A stretch of DNA of 64,000 bases from Zonotrichia leucophrys gambelii (taxonomy: Eukaryota > Chordata > Aves > Passeriformes > Passerellidae), in NCBI RefSeq assembly GCF_028769735.1, contig NC_088171.1:60874216-60938215 (forward strand), given 5' to 3'. Below the pieces are notes generated by a model. It was not told the DNA's origin. It saw only the letters and a program-made list of their open reading frames with translations, and ran no database searches. A program made the translations under genes and the position numbers. This document shows, one piece after another, positions 37,305 through 51,149 of this stretch. The stretch's first letter is position 1. Every line of letters starts with the position of its first letter.

Positions 37305-37979
37305 TGTCTTGGTTTGCTAAGACAGGTGTCTGGTAAGGAAGGCAGGAGCCTCCTCTGAAATGGAGAATGTAAACCCTCCCCACCCCTCCGAATTGGTATA
37401 AATTTTAAATTAAGGGGCTCTCAGGCAAAAATATGGGAGCAGGAAATAACAGTTCTTTAATAGGGAAGAAAAAAAAAAAAAGGATAAAATAATTAATGCA
37501 GTACACTAGAACAACACTGACAGAGTCAGAACCCAACCTGACACCCTGTGGGGTGTTGGTAGCAGTCTAACTGGAAATGTGGCTGCAGTCTTCATGAAGT
37601 GTCAGGTGTGGTTCTGTTGGAGCAAGGGGGTCCTGCAGAGAAGGATGTATTCTTCCTCTGAAGATCCAGTGGAAGAAGAGACAGCTGCTGTTTCTCTGGG
37701 GAATCCAGTGGAGAAAGCCGTGCTGGTGTCTCAAAAACCTCTGGATTATATCTGGGAATGCTTGGCTCCTCCCTCTGGGTGGAGCATCTCACAGTGGGAT
37801 GCTGTAGTTCTTATCAGTCATGCAGTGACATTCAATAGCTATTATCAGCAGATGTCCCCTCCTGAGGGAGGTGTGAATGTGGTCACTCAAAGAGAGAGAT
37901 AAAGCAAACTGCCCACTTGACACAGGTAATCTGCCATACAGATGGTAATGGAAAACATCTTGTCTGGCAATCTGGAACA
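37305..37979 (-). mobile_element. Solo LTR of an endogenous retrovirus (minus strand)
   Basis: The plus-strand left end is TGTCTTGGTTTG, so the minus-strand LTR ends CAAACCAAGACA. The block matches a songbird LTR pattern as I recall it ('ggggctctcaggcaaa', 'cagaacccaacctgacaccc'). CACAG precedes it (37300-37304) and follows it (37980-37984), a perfect 5-bp target duplication if the right end is at 37979. That end is less certain because CA repeats locally. The likely poly(A) signal is ATTAAA on the minus strand near 37457. No internal retroviral sequence adjoins. Confidence 0.65.
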
Positions 37980-40900
37980 CACAGGTATGCTGAGTGGGAG
38001 CAAAAGTCTGCTTTCCCATAACTCTTGGTAATGAATAAAATAGAAAAGCAGGAGTTAGCCTTGCTTGCAAATAATGTGTAGCCGCAGATAGATCTTAGGA
38101 GGTGGATAAAGAATTCTCAGAGTATGTTTTCCCTTCAGCCTTAAGTGTAACAACGTAAGAAGACAAGACAAAGCTACACACATATATAATGCTAAAAATA
38201 TCAAGTTAGAGTCCTCAAGCTTTGAGTCAGCTGTTCAATAGCAGCTGAAAGGAAATCCCCTCTAACACCCTACCCCATATTCTGTACCAATCACTTATAC
38301 ACATATACACAATGTGATGCCATGCCTTTTAGTTAGAGGGTATAAATCAAAGTCAATTGCCTTTCTCCAACCTGGCAAATTATTTTCAGTGAAGAATCTA
38401 TTCAAAGAGGAAGTCATACAGTCCACCCTACACAATTAAGCAGATAAAAGTATAACAAATAAATGAAATTATATATGAAAGAAATAGAACCTCCCCCTCT
38501 TTAAAGCAAATACATTTTTGGTTTTTTTTTCATAACGCTAGAAATAAACTTGAAGGTAGGAAGGGCCTCAAGCACTAGGCTAATTGTATTAACCCCTCCA
38601 GCTTTTTACATTTTTCCATAAAACAAAAATCCCTTTTTTTTTTAATCTCTTCATTGGAATAAATAGCTGCATTTCTTTTCTCTACAGGCTGGAGATGGTG
38701 AATTTAAACAGCCATAATAAGAGTGGCAGCTAAAAACAAGGGCATTTACAAAGGATAATTATTGCTTAGATTATGAATATCGAATTTCTATTGACATGAA
38801 AAAATTACATCTTACAGACATATTATAAGCATTGTCATTCACAATGAAGTATGACAGAAAAGATTTTTCTCTCAGCTGCCTGTAGAATTAAGTCACATGA
38901 GCCATTCTTTCTTCAGAGAAATGTGAAGCCGAAACTTAGAAGGATGCATAGTTCTATGTAAAAATAGCATCATTCCTCTTCCTTGAATTTGGTTCAACAC
39001 TAGCATGGAGAATTGCTACATAGGAAAGACAGGTGGGGAATGTAAAGTTCTCTGGGTGCGGAAAGAATTTCCAGTTCCCCACCCACTTGTTATCTTCAGC
39101 CCCATTTGATTGAGAGTGTCCCTGCCAGGGAAGTGGTTTGGAAACTTCCAAAACTCTTGCTCCAATGAGTGACTGAGATCCTAAATCTTTGATAGCATTT
39201 CAAGTGGCAGCAGCAGTAGCAACCTCAAAGTCTTAAGGACTGAGGAGGCAGAAGATGAACATGCTTTACAGTTCTATTGGGATAAGTAGATAAGTAATAT
39301 ACTATATCTTATAGGTATGGTGTATTGACTTCCCTTGTTTTTCTGAAAATGAAAATAATGCACTTCCTCTGTCCAAGGTGTACTTTAGTCTTGCTATCAC
39401 TGCTTACATAAATCCAAACTTGTTCCAACCTTATAGATGTTTTTAAAACCTGTTAGTAAGAAAAAAAAGCTGAGTGTTTTCATCCTTAGAAATCACACAC
39501 AAAATTTGTCAGAAGCTTTACAGCCCCTCTTTGTTTAAAATAGCATTTTTTGTGTGCTGTGGTCCACAAGGCATTATATAACTTGATTATCATGTCAAGA
39601 AAAAATCTTCCAGGAAATGTATAAGCTCAAGTTAAAAATAGAAACAGTAATCATTGAATATTCAAAACAGGGTCTAATTTTTCTTAAAGAATCAGAAGCA
39701 ACATTACTGCTTAAGGTGGGATGTGGTCCTTCAAATAAAAATTGAAAAAATAATTTGTATTTTCTGCTTCTGGTGTAGCATATTTTAGCATTTCCTGTTC
39801 TCCAGGAAATTTAATGACATGGTAATTTTGAAGGCATATTCATTACTGGCAATTTGAAGCCGTCAAGAAATGGAGGTGCAGAAGTTTCTCTCCAGTTTGT
39901 TCTGTTCCACAGGTTCTGAATTTCTTCTCCACTACTCAGAAGCCTTTGGGGTACTTGGATGCCCAGGGCACAGAAACAACCAAGAATATATTTGATGTCT
40001 GTGTTTGGTGTGGTCCTGTTATTTAGGTTTCTTATATTTATCTTAACTAAATAGGAAATGCTTTTTGCCACCTCTAAACTATTTCAGCTCAGCTGCTATC
40101 TATAAAATTCACCTTAGCCCTTCTCGGGATTCCACGTGTGTCCAGCAGTAAGCGGGAATATTCTCACACACGTAAAGTGGGAGGCTGTGTCCTGGTGGAG
40201 GATAGCAGGATCCCCAGCATGTGTTTCTTTTCTGGCATAATGATTTAGAGTGCTGAAGACTGGCTTGGGAGAATTCAGGAGTGCAACTATAATTTTCCTC
40301 CTAAAGGCTGTTTGTTGCAACTCTGTTTCATAGATTAAATTTCCTTTTAATATGTATCTGTGATCTGTGATTTGAATTTCTGTAAAGGTCAGCAAATGCT
40401 TTTTCCATCCTATATATGGAACTAATTTTCTAGAATTCATGGCTATTAGCTGAAATTTCTCAGGATGTGATGGTTTAAATGTGGGACAAAGAGGATCTGC
40501 TTCTTTTGCCATATAATTAATTTCTCTTTCCCTCTTCATCATATGTATGCTTCTTTAAATGTGTTTAAACATTCTACCTTTGTGTTCTACCTGTTTAAGG
40601 TCTTTAGGGAGCAATCACTGTTTATTTGTGAATTTCTTCCAATGAAGATGTCTCTTCCAGTTTAGATTTTCATCATAATTTTTTAACCAACATATGTTAG
40701 GCCTGTGTCAACTTTACATTTTACATTCTTTAGGATGTTCACTTTCTTTGCTTTCTCTTGATTATTTTGTAAGGAAAAGATGAAGCAATTTCTTTCTGAT
40801 GGAACATCACTGTATTGGGAATTGGTTTTGATGTTACTGTGCTTTTTTACTTAGCACAATTTATCACTGAAGGAATGGATGCTTACTGAGTTGCTGGAAG

Positions 40901-41463
40901 TTTTAAGCATGGGAATAATAGCATAAATTACCTGCCTGAGAAACATCAGTGAGAATGGATGATTAGAGGGAGTGAAAATGTCTGTTTTGATAAATTAAAG
41001 TTGAACAACCTCAGAAAAAAAAAAAAATCTGTCTATTTGTATTTTGGGCTGCATGCATAAATCTAGATGCATTAGTACTGTCAGTGGCATTTATCCACAT
41101 TTCTGATGCATACCAAGGACACCATTGATCTCTGCATAATTAAGTACAACAGAACAGAGCTTATGGAAGATGACCTGTCTACTATTCTGAAACTTTGGTA
41201 TTTGCCTGGATAATATTAGAAATACTTAAGCTCTGAAAAGAGATTTTTCCTGCTATGATGGGTAATTTTGATCATAAAAACACTGAAGTCAGGTTAAAAA
41301 AATAATTTGATGCTGGAAATAGTACAAGCCAATTGCCATAGGATCTCCCACATTACTCTTTAATTATAGATTGACAGATTTTTCTGGTAGAAAACTGATA
41401 CACTAGAGTTCTTGAAGGATGAGTGTCAAAGGTATTTAAAATGTTCAAAGCATTGAAAGTAGA

Positions 41464-41517
41464 AGCAGTAGTTTTTATACTTATATAGTATAAGTATAGC
41501 AGTAGTTTTTATACTTA
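41464..41517. repeat. 20-bp direct repeat with palindromic spacer
   Basis: AGCAGTAGTTTTTATACTTA occurs at 41464-41483 and again at 41498-41517. The text between and around (TATACTTA ... TAAGTATA) forms an 8-bp inverted repeat, so the unit can fold as a hairpin. Confidence 0.8.
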
Positions 41518-42496
41518 AAACTTATAAAGTTTTAACTTTAGGTACTTAGACTCTTGTATGGTTCTAAGAACAGTTGCACAAAGAAATTAAATAAATGAAA
41601 TTGAAATGAAAAGTCAAGGCTACTATTTTAGGCAAATCAAATATTTTCACACTTATGTGCAACACTGTCTCTTTTTCTTCTCTTTCCACTGATGGTATTC
41701 CTTGCTGTCTCCCCACATATTTTCCTGAGATTATCTGGTACAAAAAGTATCTCATACACTTTGTGACAGGAGCCTCTCATATAAAGTTCTTTACTGCACA
41801 TATTGTGACCACTGTGTGTGCACGCTCCAGCCTCTTTGCTCCTCCCTGAGTGAAACTGTAGATTTAAACAGATGGGGACAATTGTGCTGTGTTATAGCAG
41901 TTAGGCTCAAAAAATCTCCCTGCTTTCAACTACATCAGTCTCACTGGAAATGCATTTGAGCTGAGCTATATCTCCAGCAAATTATGAAAATGCTGAAATG
42001 TTGGATTGCATACAAACTTCTCCACACAAGTCTCCCTTTCAGTAAGCCAAGTACATAAATACATACTTTAAGGAGGGGGGATAGCTGTAGTGGAAAGACT
42101 TCTTAAAAGTCATTGAAATATATAAAAATGTTCAACACTGAAAATGTTGCCATGAAGGGCTCTAATACTTCACAATGAGAATTAATAGGTAAATTAATAA
42201 TTTTATATTACCTAAAACTTAGCACAAATTCCTTCAAGGCTTATTTGTGGATTGATGGAAGCCTTATATTCTTCATAGTCCATGTTAATTTATAAAGCAA
42301 GAAAGGCTTCAATGCTTTTGGTAGCCTGTGGCTGAGGTTCTTGGTTGGTCTTTTCATGTGTGTTACTTCTGCTAAAAATTGATTGGTCTGGTTCAGTCTG
42401 CTGTTTGCCCTTAAGACTGTTCTGCAGAGCCTTGCATGGAGCTTCTCTGCCTGCACTGAGTGCAACCAGTCATGCCTGGTTCAAAAGTAACAAAGA

Positions 42497-42541
42497 TTAT
42501 TTATTTATTTATTTGTTTGTTTGTTTGTTTATTTATTTAAC
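42497..42541. repeat. (TTTA)n/(TTTG)n compound microsatellite
   Basis: Runs of TTTA, then TTTG, then TTTA, about 45 bp in all. Confidence 0.9.
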
Positions 42542-43358
42542 ATTTATTTTAACTTTAAGAATCATGGCTATAAGGCATACTAGGCACTTCAATCTGGAGT
42601 CAGAAGTGCAAGTAGCAACAAGCAATATATATCAATCAGAATCCTCATTTTGCTGTACCACCTTGCAGATTTTGTTAGATCCAATCTTTGATTCATGTTT
42701 GAGTAATCACTCCAAAACACAACTTTCCAGTAATAAAACAATGGCTTTAAGGTCAAAGTCAGCTTCTGTTTCTTTCATGTGAATTTGAAATATCCTCATA
42801 GCATTGTGCCTGGCATTACAAAACACACCAGTGAATAATACAACATACAACAGATTCTTGAAACAAAGAACATCCTAAAATGAGATGGGAGCTTTCAGAT
42901 CTGCATCAAATGCTTCCAAGAGGATAAAATCAGGTGCTGAGGAGCTACCTGTTCTTTGTTCTTGCTATGGAGAGATGTGCTATTTGTAATAGCTCATTTG
43001 TGGTGTCTGGAGAGACATAAAAATTGGTTTTAAAATAGCTGGTGAGCTTTTTCTCTCTTCAGGATCAATGATTAGCACTCTGTGGCTTCAGCCAGTCACT
43101 TGTTTAACAGACCATTTGTAGCTTCCTGAAAAAAGAAATCAGAACTGGTTTCTCTTGTTTCATGCCTTTTTTCCTGCCATTACAGAAACTACTGTCACTG
43201 TTTCTTTCAAATTCCTTTCTGAAATACATAAGTGAACCTCAGAAGTTTTGTGTTTAGAGAGGTGGATAGGTGGGATTGGCATGGTGTGCATCCTACTGAT
43301 GTTGTGTGAAACAGGAAAAAGCTAACTGCAGGAGAAAGGTGATGGAGGATAAGGTTTT

Positions 43359-43985
43359 TCACCAAATGGGTTTCAAAGTTAATTGCCTCAAGCATGTTCG
43401 AGTAAAAAATAAAGAGTTTTCATGACTGAGAAACGCAAAAAGGTATTGACCTCCTCCTGTGTATTCCAAGTACCTATGAATCAAGGCTTTTCTAGGAATG
43501 GAGAGGAGGGTTATTTTAGTTGGATGTTTTGTATCCGGAAGATTTGTATCTAGGCCTCTAGCTACTGTAAAGCAGTGAAGTCCTGTTGGAGTGTTTTCAG
43601 GAAAGTTATACTGATTTATTGAAGCTGGGTACCTGACTTGATGTAGTCGATCAATGTAGCAGTGGCCTAGGCAAGTGTTAAACTTTCCTCTACTGAATGT
43701 CCACATTAAAGAATTATTTAACTCTACCAGAAAAATCACATCCTCAGAAAAAAATTTATCAGGAGAAATCTCTCTGTGAGCAATTGTATTCTGCCTTTTG
43801 GGACACACTTTGTTGCATGTATTCTTAAACTCTTCCAAAAAAATAAAGCAAAACCCTTCACAACTCCATTTTTTAACCACATAATAAAAGTAGTTCAGTC
43901 TTTCTTTGTCCCCTTTCTGAGAAAATAAACCCACGTTGATCTGCACAGGTTGAGCCTCATTAAAAAAAGAAAATAAAAATACCAT
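43359..43985 (-). other. 208-codon open reading frame, unrecognised
   Basis: The longest open frame outside the ERV. It starts at ATG 43985-43983, is open a further eight codons upstream, and ends at TGA 43361-43359. The translation is mixed and slightly Cys- and Asn-rich, with no transmembrane segment, no low-complexity run and no motif I know. With this base composition a frame of such length is uncommon by chance but not excluded in 128 kb of strand. I see no clear splice sites, Kozak match or poly(A) signal that would make it a gene. It could be a decayed retrocopy, an unknown transposon part, or chance. Confidence 0.3.
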
Positions 43986-45731
43986 GGAGGTTAGAATGGG
44001 ATGAGATAATTAAGAAAACAGTTTTCTTTTCACTGGCATAATTTTCCAGACAACAGACTGCTTAATGTAGAACCTAGATATAAATGTCTTCTATCAGAAT
44101 TTGAAATGTTGCTTTCTGCAAAGCTGGCATAAATAAAACCCCGCTTTGCAATCAAGTTTTCTGGACTAGATCTCAACCCTCCTGAACTTCAGTATGGGGT
44201 TTTTTTGTTTGTTTGTTTTTAAATTATTTTTTTAATACTGTGGAATGTCTTTAATTTGTGATTACAATTTTCTCAAGCAAAAGGAACTTCTGTCTTGCTA
44301 AAGAAATGGAATGGAAATACCAGGCAAATAAAAAGTCAAATCCTCCTGACAGAAAATCTATCAGAGCTGGACAGAACCTGAGGAGCTTTGGGAAGTTTAC
44401 CTTTCCAGTTTTTCTGATTCTTTTTCTCTTCCCTGGAATGGATTTGAGATTGATACAGTCTTCAAATGAGAACTTAAATTTAAGATTGAACATAGGATTT
44501 CGGGTGTCTGAAAAGCATATTCCCTAAGTCCTACTCAATTGCCTCTGCAGCCAAGGAAGCAAATGTTTTATGTTAGTTACTTTATTTGTATTAAGGGAAG
44601 CCTTGGCCAACTTAAAATTTGGTTTCCTGTTGTGTCCAGAAACACCTTGATTAAGTGCTTCTATTTAGTGGGAAGGAAAGATGTTCCCTCCCACAATCTA
44701 TCCTCCACACATGTAGTACATTCCCTCACTTTGGGAGATATGCATCAGTTCCCTGGGATAGAGAGGGAGCCCTGTGCCCTGTGTGCACCAGGCTGGAGTG
44801 TATTCTGTAAAACAAAATTTATCCTTTTAGGGAAGAAAGTATATGTGTGAGCATTTAGTTTGGTAACTTGTTTATGGACTTATTCTTTTTTGTGATGATG
44901 TGCTTTGGTGGTTTAGAGCAGAGTCTGCTTCCTTCACCTGGACTGCTGAAGAAATGTGCAAAAAATACACCACAGACCAGGACCTGACACAGGACCACCA
45001 ATGAATATACAGCTCTACTCTATATACACCAATATATCAAATCCCTTAGCAACAGCAAAGGAGAGTGTGGCCTATGGTGACATTCTTGCTGTTAGTGCTC
45101 ATGACAAGAAAAAATGTCATGCTCATCTCTCCTTGGAACTGCATCTCCCAAAATGTTCCGTGCCTAGATCTGAGTGCTGTCTTTCATTTGATCTTGCTCT
45201 CCTTTGTCAGGAAGGAGCTTTTAGCCTCCTGCTGAGTAAATGCTGTGGGTCTGATGTAATTCAGGAAGTTCTCTGTCTGATGTGTGTTGGATGAACACTG
45301 CTGCTGAGCACAGCAGTCAATTTGGGACCATTTGGTTTTGCATCTGTGCTTTGAGTTTTCCCTCAAGAAGAGAACACTGCAATCCATGCCCTGGAAGCTG
45401 AGTATAGATTGGAAAGCAACTCAAATGGTTGTCTTCTGTTCCTAGTTGTTCATCACCTTGTTTTAGAGCTGTGGGCAGTGATGAAAGTAGTGCATGAAGG
45501 AAATAATTTCCCCAGAACTATAATGAGGAGAAAACCTCCTTAAGCCAAGAATCCTTACTTTCTTCCTTTTTCTTACTTTTTATTGTTTAATTTGGCAGCA
45601 TCTGCTTTAAAGTTTGTCAGACCAACTGTTGGAAAGTGAGATTTTTCTGAAATTTTGACTTGCAATATTGCAGTATAAATGCATTGTAAGGATGAATATT
45701 GAATTAATTGAAAAATCCATTTCTGATTATG

Positions 45732-45779
45732 AACCACAGTGCAAAGCTGTTTTCTTGCTTATGTATTTTGTTTCAGTGA
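45732..45779. repeat. 48-bp dispersed direct repeat, copy 1
   Basis: These 48 bp, starting AACCACAGTGCAAAGC and ending TTTGTTTCAGTGA, recur without mismatch at 49947-49994, 4215 bp away in the same orientation. Similarity drops at once on both sides, though a weak resemblance (agtct.caagag) follows on the right. Confidence 0.95.
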
Positions 45780-48261
45780 CCTAGTCTCAAGAGCTCACAG
45801 CCTTGCTTTCCAGATCTGAGTGGTGTTTGTTAACAATGAGAAGCGGGATACCAGCTTATATACAAATTCCCTTTCTTCTTCCCTTTCCATTGTACTGGAT
45901 AAAGCTGTCTAAGCATAAACAAACACTGATACATTATATCCAGAAACTGCTATGATATCCATTTTGATAGGATACTTGTCAAAATTATATTGTGAATCTT
46001 ACTTTTGAATGACTTTGTGTGACACACTTGAAGGTCAGATATATAAAATACAAGTGTAAAGTCAGATTCATTTACAGTTATCCCAGCTGTTGGAATTAAT
46101 GCTAATTTAAAAAGTGGGTATTTTTTTCAGTTTTACATAGTAGAAATAAAATATTACCTTAAGGACTGAAGAAACATTGGAAGGCACTTAATGTAGAAAT
46201 TTTTGAACTGTTTGTTGTGTATCTCTACTGACTAGTTTTTAGCAAAGCAGACACTGGATCTAGTGTTTAACCTACTGCTGTTCTGAGGGGGTATATAAAC
46301 CTGGCAACTGGCATGATGATCTCTTTAAGTTCTCTAACAGGAACGAATTCAGTAGCATTAGAAAAGTCAGTTTGGCAACAATCCTATGATTTAGAAACAG
46401 TACTCAATTCTTTGGTAGACTTATTCCATGCTATGATATAACTTTGTAACTATTTGGAATATTTATCTTAAATTCTTTCATGAAAGTGGCCCATAAATTG
46501 TACTTATATAATTTCCATTGGAGTCCTTTGGGGTAGGTATTTCTTATTCCCATTTTATAGAAAGCAGCCATGAAATATTAACAGAAGAAAAAAGAAATCC
46601 TACTGGGTTTTGTGTCTCCTTTTTTCACCAAAATGAGAGTGGAGTGGAATCTCTGAGAGGCAAAACCTCTGCTTCAAGTCAAGAACGAAAATGTTCAAGA
46701 TAGTTTTTGATGGAAAAACATTTTCTCCCCCCATCTCCCATTAGCACCATTTCCTCCTTGCCTTCCCTGATTGAAACAATTCCAGAATAAAAAAAGAAAA
46801 GGTCTAAAAGCCATAGAAAACAAACCATTGTTAAGACTTCTGATTATTTTTTGTAAAGATTTTTGTCCGTGTCTCATAAAGGATGATACTGTGCATTCCC
46901 AGTGATGAACTGTTCATTTCTTTCTGAGAAAAGCTAGAACACTTTTAGGTCATGCTTCTGCTGCCTTACACGCAGTGGCGATGACGATGGCTGTGGTACT
47001 CATTGTTCCCTCTGCTATGCACCACCACATCTAGTACTCAGAAATTATGTGGGCCCTGATTTATAACTGCTCTCAATTGTTATTAGTCCCAGTTGCTTCA
47101 CAGTGACTCTTCAGTGTGTAAAAATAAACACATGGTTTTCTGCAGAATGAGGGTCTTAATATGTGGCTGCACAGGACTGAGTCTGGCCCTGACCTCATGA
47201 AGGAAAATAAACCATATGCAAGCACGGAGTTTGTTAATATTTTCTTGAGTCCTTTCACCCGGCTTCAGTCACTGTCACTAATTTGCTTTGCTTACAGTAA
47301 AATTTCAAGTGTTTGCATAGTTTTATTTTGTCTGAATGACTCCATGGGGTCTTGGTTATTTTATATTACCTTGACTGTCACAAGCAAAATCAGACGCTGA
47401 TAAAATTATGTAAATGTAAATGTCAATAAAATAAATGGTTCTATTTTTGCAGATGTTCTTCATCTGGATTGAATTTGATTGTGGATGCTTTTCTTCATGC
47501 ATAATAATCCAAAGCTAAAGGATGAAAGTGTTCTTGAAGCAAAGAAAACACATTCTGAATCTTTACTGTAAATTATACACTATACAAAATCAGTCCAAAT
47601 TGTTCAAACCCTTGGACAATTACAATGTTATTCTACTCACCATGCTGAGTACTGTGTAATTATCATGGTTAGCAGCAGTTTGCTTGCTCTTAGTCCTGAA
47701 GGGAGATGCAAGCTTTACTGAACAAGAAATAAAAGCAGATGTTAGACCTTATTTTGTTTTCTGACTCAGCAACTGAAAATACCCGCAAAATTTGAAGGAT
47801 TTTTTCCTACTTATTTAGTTCATGTAGCATTAACAAAACCGGCGCTATTGATCAAATATGCACTGTGCTGTACATAATGGATAGTGTGGTTAGTCGCATG
47901 ATTAAAGAATTTGTGAAGTTGCAGCCCCCAGCTTCATTTGTAAAAGGGAATAAAAAAAATCAGAGATATTGTTCCCAGAGAAGGAAGATCCAATTAACAA
48001 GAAACACTTAATTGGTTTTCTAGTTTACAGGCTCGCCCATCTCCTATTAAGTCAATGATAGATTTGTTTGCATAGTTATTCATGAAGGAAACATACTTCA
48101 CATTAAATCCATTTGTTTCATAGGGTTAGTTTACCCATCCTCTTCAAAAAGATGACCAGTCTCCCAGTCTTTCTTACTCAAAGCTTTCCAGTAGAATTAA
48201 ATTCCAAGAACTTGCTTGGCTTATGGGCCAAGCTTTTGAACCTCAACAACTGTTGTGTAAA

Positions 48262-48291
48262 TGTTCTGGTTTTGTAGCTTTTGTCCATCTT
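48262..48291. repeat. 30-bp dispersed direct repeat, copy 1
   Basis: The text GTTTTGTAGCTTTTGTCCAT with its flanks matches 51150-51179 at 29 of 30 positions, same orientation, 2888 bp apart. It may be a remnant of an old repeat family, but no further similarity is evident. Confidence 0.85.
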
Positions 48292-49946
48292 CAAGAACTT
48301 TTGTGTAAATTAGCTTGTAATCTAAATGCAAACTTTTGGTGGACCTCCTGTCCACTTACCATCAAAACTTGGAGCAAATGGGTCAGGAAACCAGTTGCTT
48401 GACCAGTTAGAGGAGGATGTGAGATTCCTGTTGCCTATTAGGCCTATTAGATTCCTGTTGTCAGGCTATTAGGTTTAGAAGATCGTAATTAATATTTTTT
48501 ATGCCTCCATGTAATTTCTTCTTAATAAAATTTAAGAAGAATTTCTAATCTACCCACAAATACGCTATAAGGAGCAGTCTGAAAAATAGCAACTGCTCTT
48601 GTGCTTGGATGTCCTGTTAGATATCATAAAATCTTTCTTTCCCTGGAGAGTTAATCCCTGAATTAGAAGTACCCAAATGGGAAGTGTTAGCTAAATTTAG
48701 TCTCAGATAAGTTTATTAAAGTCTACCTGGGTCTTCTGGAATGTGTTACTGGGCAGAGAATGCTGCCATAGCTCGACACCTGGAAGCACAAGTCACTGTG
48801 CATATGCCCTTGTCTGAAGGTGGCAGCTGAACAAGGCAGAAAATAGGATTAGTTGCAGTCTTTCCTTTCCTTTGCATGGTACAATGCATGTCTTGAAGGA
48901 ACTTGCAGAATCTTAATGTGTGGCCTGGAACTCCTTCTTGCTACAGACTCACCCTCAAAGGTATGTGAGGTTTGTAGTAGAACTTTTATTTCTCAATATT
49001 TAGGTGGCTGTGATTCCTCTTTAAAGTGTTTTCTTCTGGTTAAAGCAGTTGCAGCTTTGACTCTGTATTGGCACAGATGTGCTCACCTTTCTCATCTTGT
49101 TATTGTATTTAAACTGTTCAGTATCTCTTGGTGCTGGCTGCAAGTCCCAGAATCAAAAGATCTTTTTTCTTTATGGAATCCTTATTATTATAGGCATTTC
49201 ACTGCTTTTCCATATCTGTCTTCCTAACTTCTAAACATGTGCAATAGTAGAGGTCTTTCTGCTCATGGATATTGTGTGTTCCCAACACCAATTATTTTGG
49301 TGGGTATTTCACCTTCTTATCTAGGATGGGAATAAAAAGGAGAACTTTCTATTAATTTCCATATACTTGGGCCAGTTGTTTGATTACTTATCCTTTTAAT
49401 GTTTTCTGTAAATATGATTAGGCCATTCAATTGTTTTGGTTCACTTGAGGTCTCTGTGGGATTAATTTGAGCAAATCTTCTGTATGCCTATGCAAGCAAG
49501 AGGCAATTTAGGCTTTGTGGGTCACATTTTTATCTAGGTGTGTTTAAAAGGAGGAGGAGCACTCTTAAAAAAGGTTTTTTATTAGCAAGCTTTGTGCATT
49601 TTTAAACTATTGAATAATACTTATAGGCATATACCATAAGCAGTCTTGGCACCTAAAGATAAAAAAACACTCTATAAGAGTGTAGCATTACTATTGTAAT
49701 AATTTTTCTATGAAGCCAAGTATTATTTTGGTTTATGATACTTAATTTTAGTTCACAAAAAATGGGGTTTTTCCTACCTTTAATACATTCTTTTGCCAAG
49801 CCAGTGAATAGGGGTGACTTAAACTCCATCCTCTATTGTTCTTTTCCTTTAATTTTTTCCTGCTTTTTGACTGAGGTTATAATTGCCTTCAGCTCAAAAT
49901 CCTTAATTCTTTTTTTTACTCTATAATATTCTGTAAGTGCCAGAAT

Positions 49947-49994
49947 AACCACAGTGCAAAGCTGTTTTCTTGCTTATGTATTTTGTTTCAGTGA
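49947..49994. repeat. 48-bp dispersed direct repeat, copy 2
   Basis: Perfect partner of 45732-45779. The copy ends in a T-rich stretch followed by CAG, which looks like a splice acceptor, but no exon is apparent after either copy. Confidence 0.95.
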
Positions 49995-51149
49995 AAATTC
50001 AGTCTGCAAGAGAACAAATATGCTTCCTGGAAGAATCAGTACCTTTGTGATATGCTCACTGTATTCTCTTTTGAGCTTTGTCTTGCTTGGAATGGAACAC
50101 TCCAATTTTTTAAATGGATTTGTTTTTTTAACCAAAAAAACCCCCAAAACCAAAAAATAGCTAACATGACTGTGCTTATGTATGTTTTAGAAGAAATGGA
50201 CTGAGCACACACTGCCACACACACTGAGTTGCTATTGTGTAGGATGTTTCCTTCAGAGTGCTGCAATTAATCCTGCTGAACAGAAAAATTAGCTTACCAA
50301 GTGCATGTTAATAATAAACAGAAAAAAGCATAGCTTTATTGCTAGGCTTTACTGGTGCAGTGAACAAAATCAGCTACAACTACTGCAGTTTAATACTTAT
50401 TTAAAGTAAGTAGGCAGCAACCTCTTAGAGTCTTTTTTTCATGCAAAGGTCTTGAGTCATAACCTGAAAACTAGTCACTGGTCATGGGCTGTCTGTAGGA
50501 GAAGCCAGCCCCAAAAAATACACGTAAGATGATCAGGTGGGAGTCCTTTCTTCTGTGAGGAATAACCCTGGAGTCGAAGACTGCTAGGGAAGAAAAACAG
50601 CTCCTGTAAGCTACCTGAGTGTATTTTGTGTTTGAGAGGGGAGAATGTCCTGGACTCACAGCCTCTTTTGTATTCAGCACTCATCTGGCCAACACCATCA
50701 CTCACTACGAGCAGCTCTTCTCCCTCACTTTTGGCAAAAATTGCTCAATTAAGTCAAAAAGAAAAGTGCAGAGAGCCTCACACACACAGGCAAGATTTCC
50801 TCCTAGGCTCTTAGCTCCTGCACAGCATAACTGCCCAGGGCATCCTGTACTTCAGGAAAAATACAATACAATATCTTGGCTACTGCTGGGCTTGGAGCCC
50901 ATCTCCACCTTTTTTTAGCATAATGTCACTGAGGAGTTCACAGTACAGCAGAGTGTTCTGAAATGTAGGATGGAAAATTGCACTTCTTGTCCCATATTTT
51001 GGTTTTCTCTGGATGTGTGGTCAGCTGGTTGCTTTTGATATGGATTTAGAGGAGTCCTGTTGGAAGGTTAAGCTGAGTCTGAGCATTCACAGCTATGTAA
51101 TCATGGAGGTGGCTGAGGAATCAAGCTCCACAGGTACAGAGTTCTTTTT

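Larger units (their letters stand above)
37985..43350. other. Non-coding host DNA, no gene recognised
   Basis: AT-rich with A/T homopolymers. A 34-bp-period duplication lies at 41464-41517, and a TTTA/TTTG microsatellite at 42497-42541, which also causes a 145-codon open frame. A 142-codon minus-strand frame at 40114-40542 is unrecognised. Confidence 0.5.

Noticed and set aside
42345..42782. 145-codon plus-strand open frame
   Set aside because: It is kept open by the TTTA/TTTG microsatellite in its middle. No domain.
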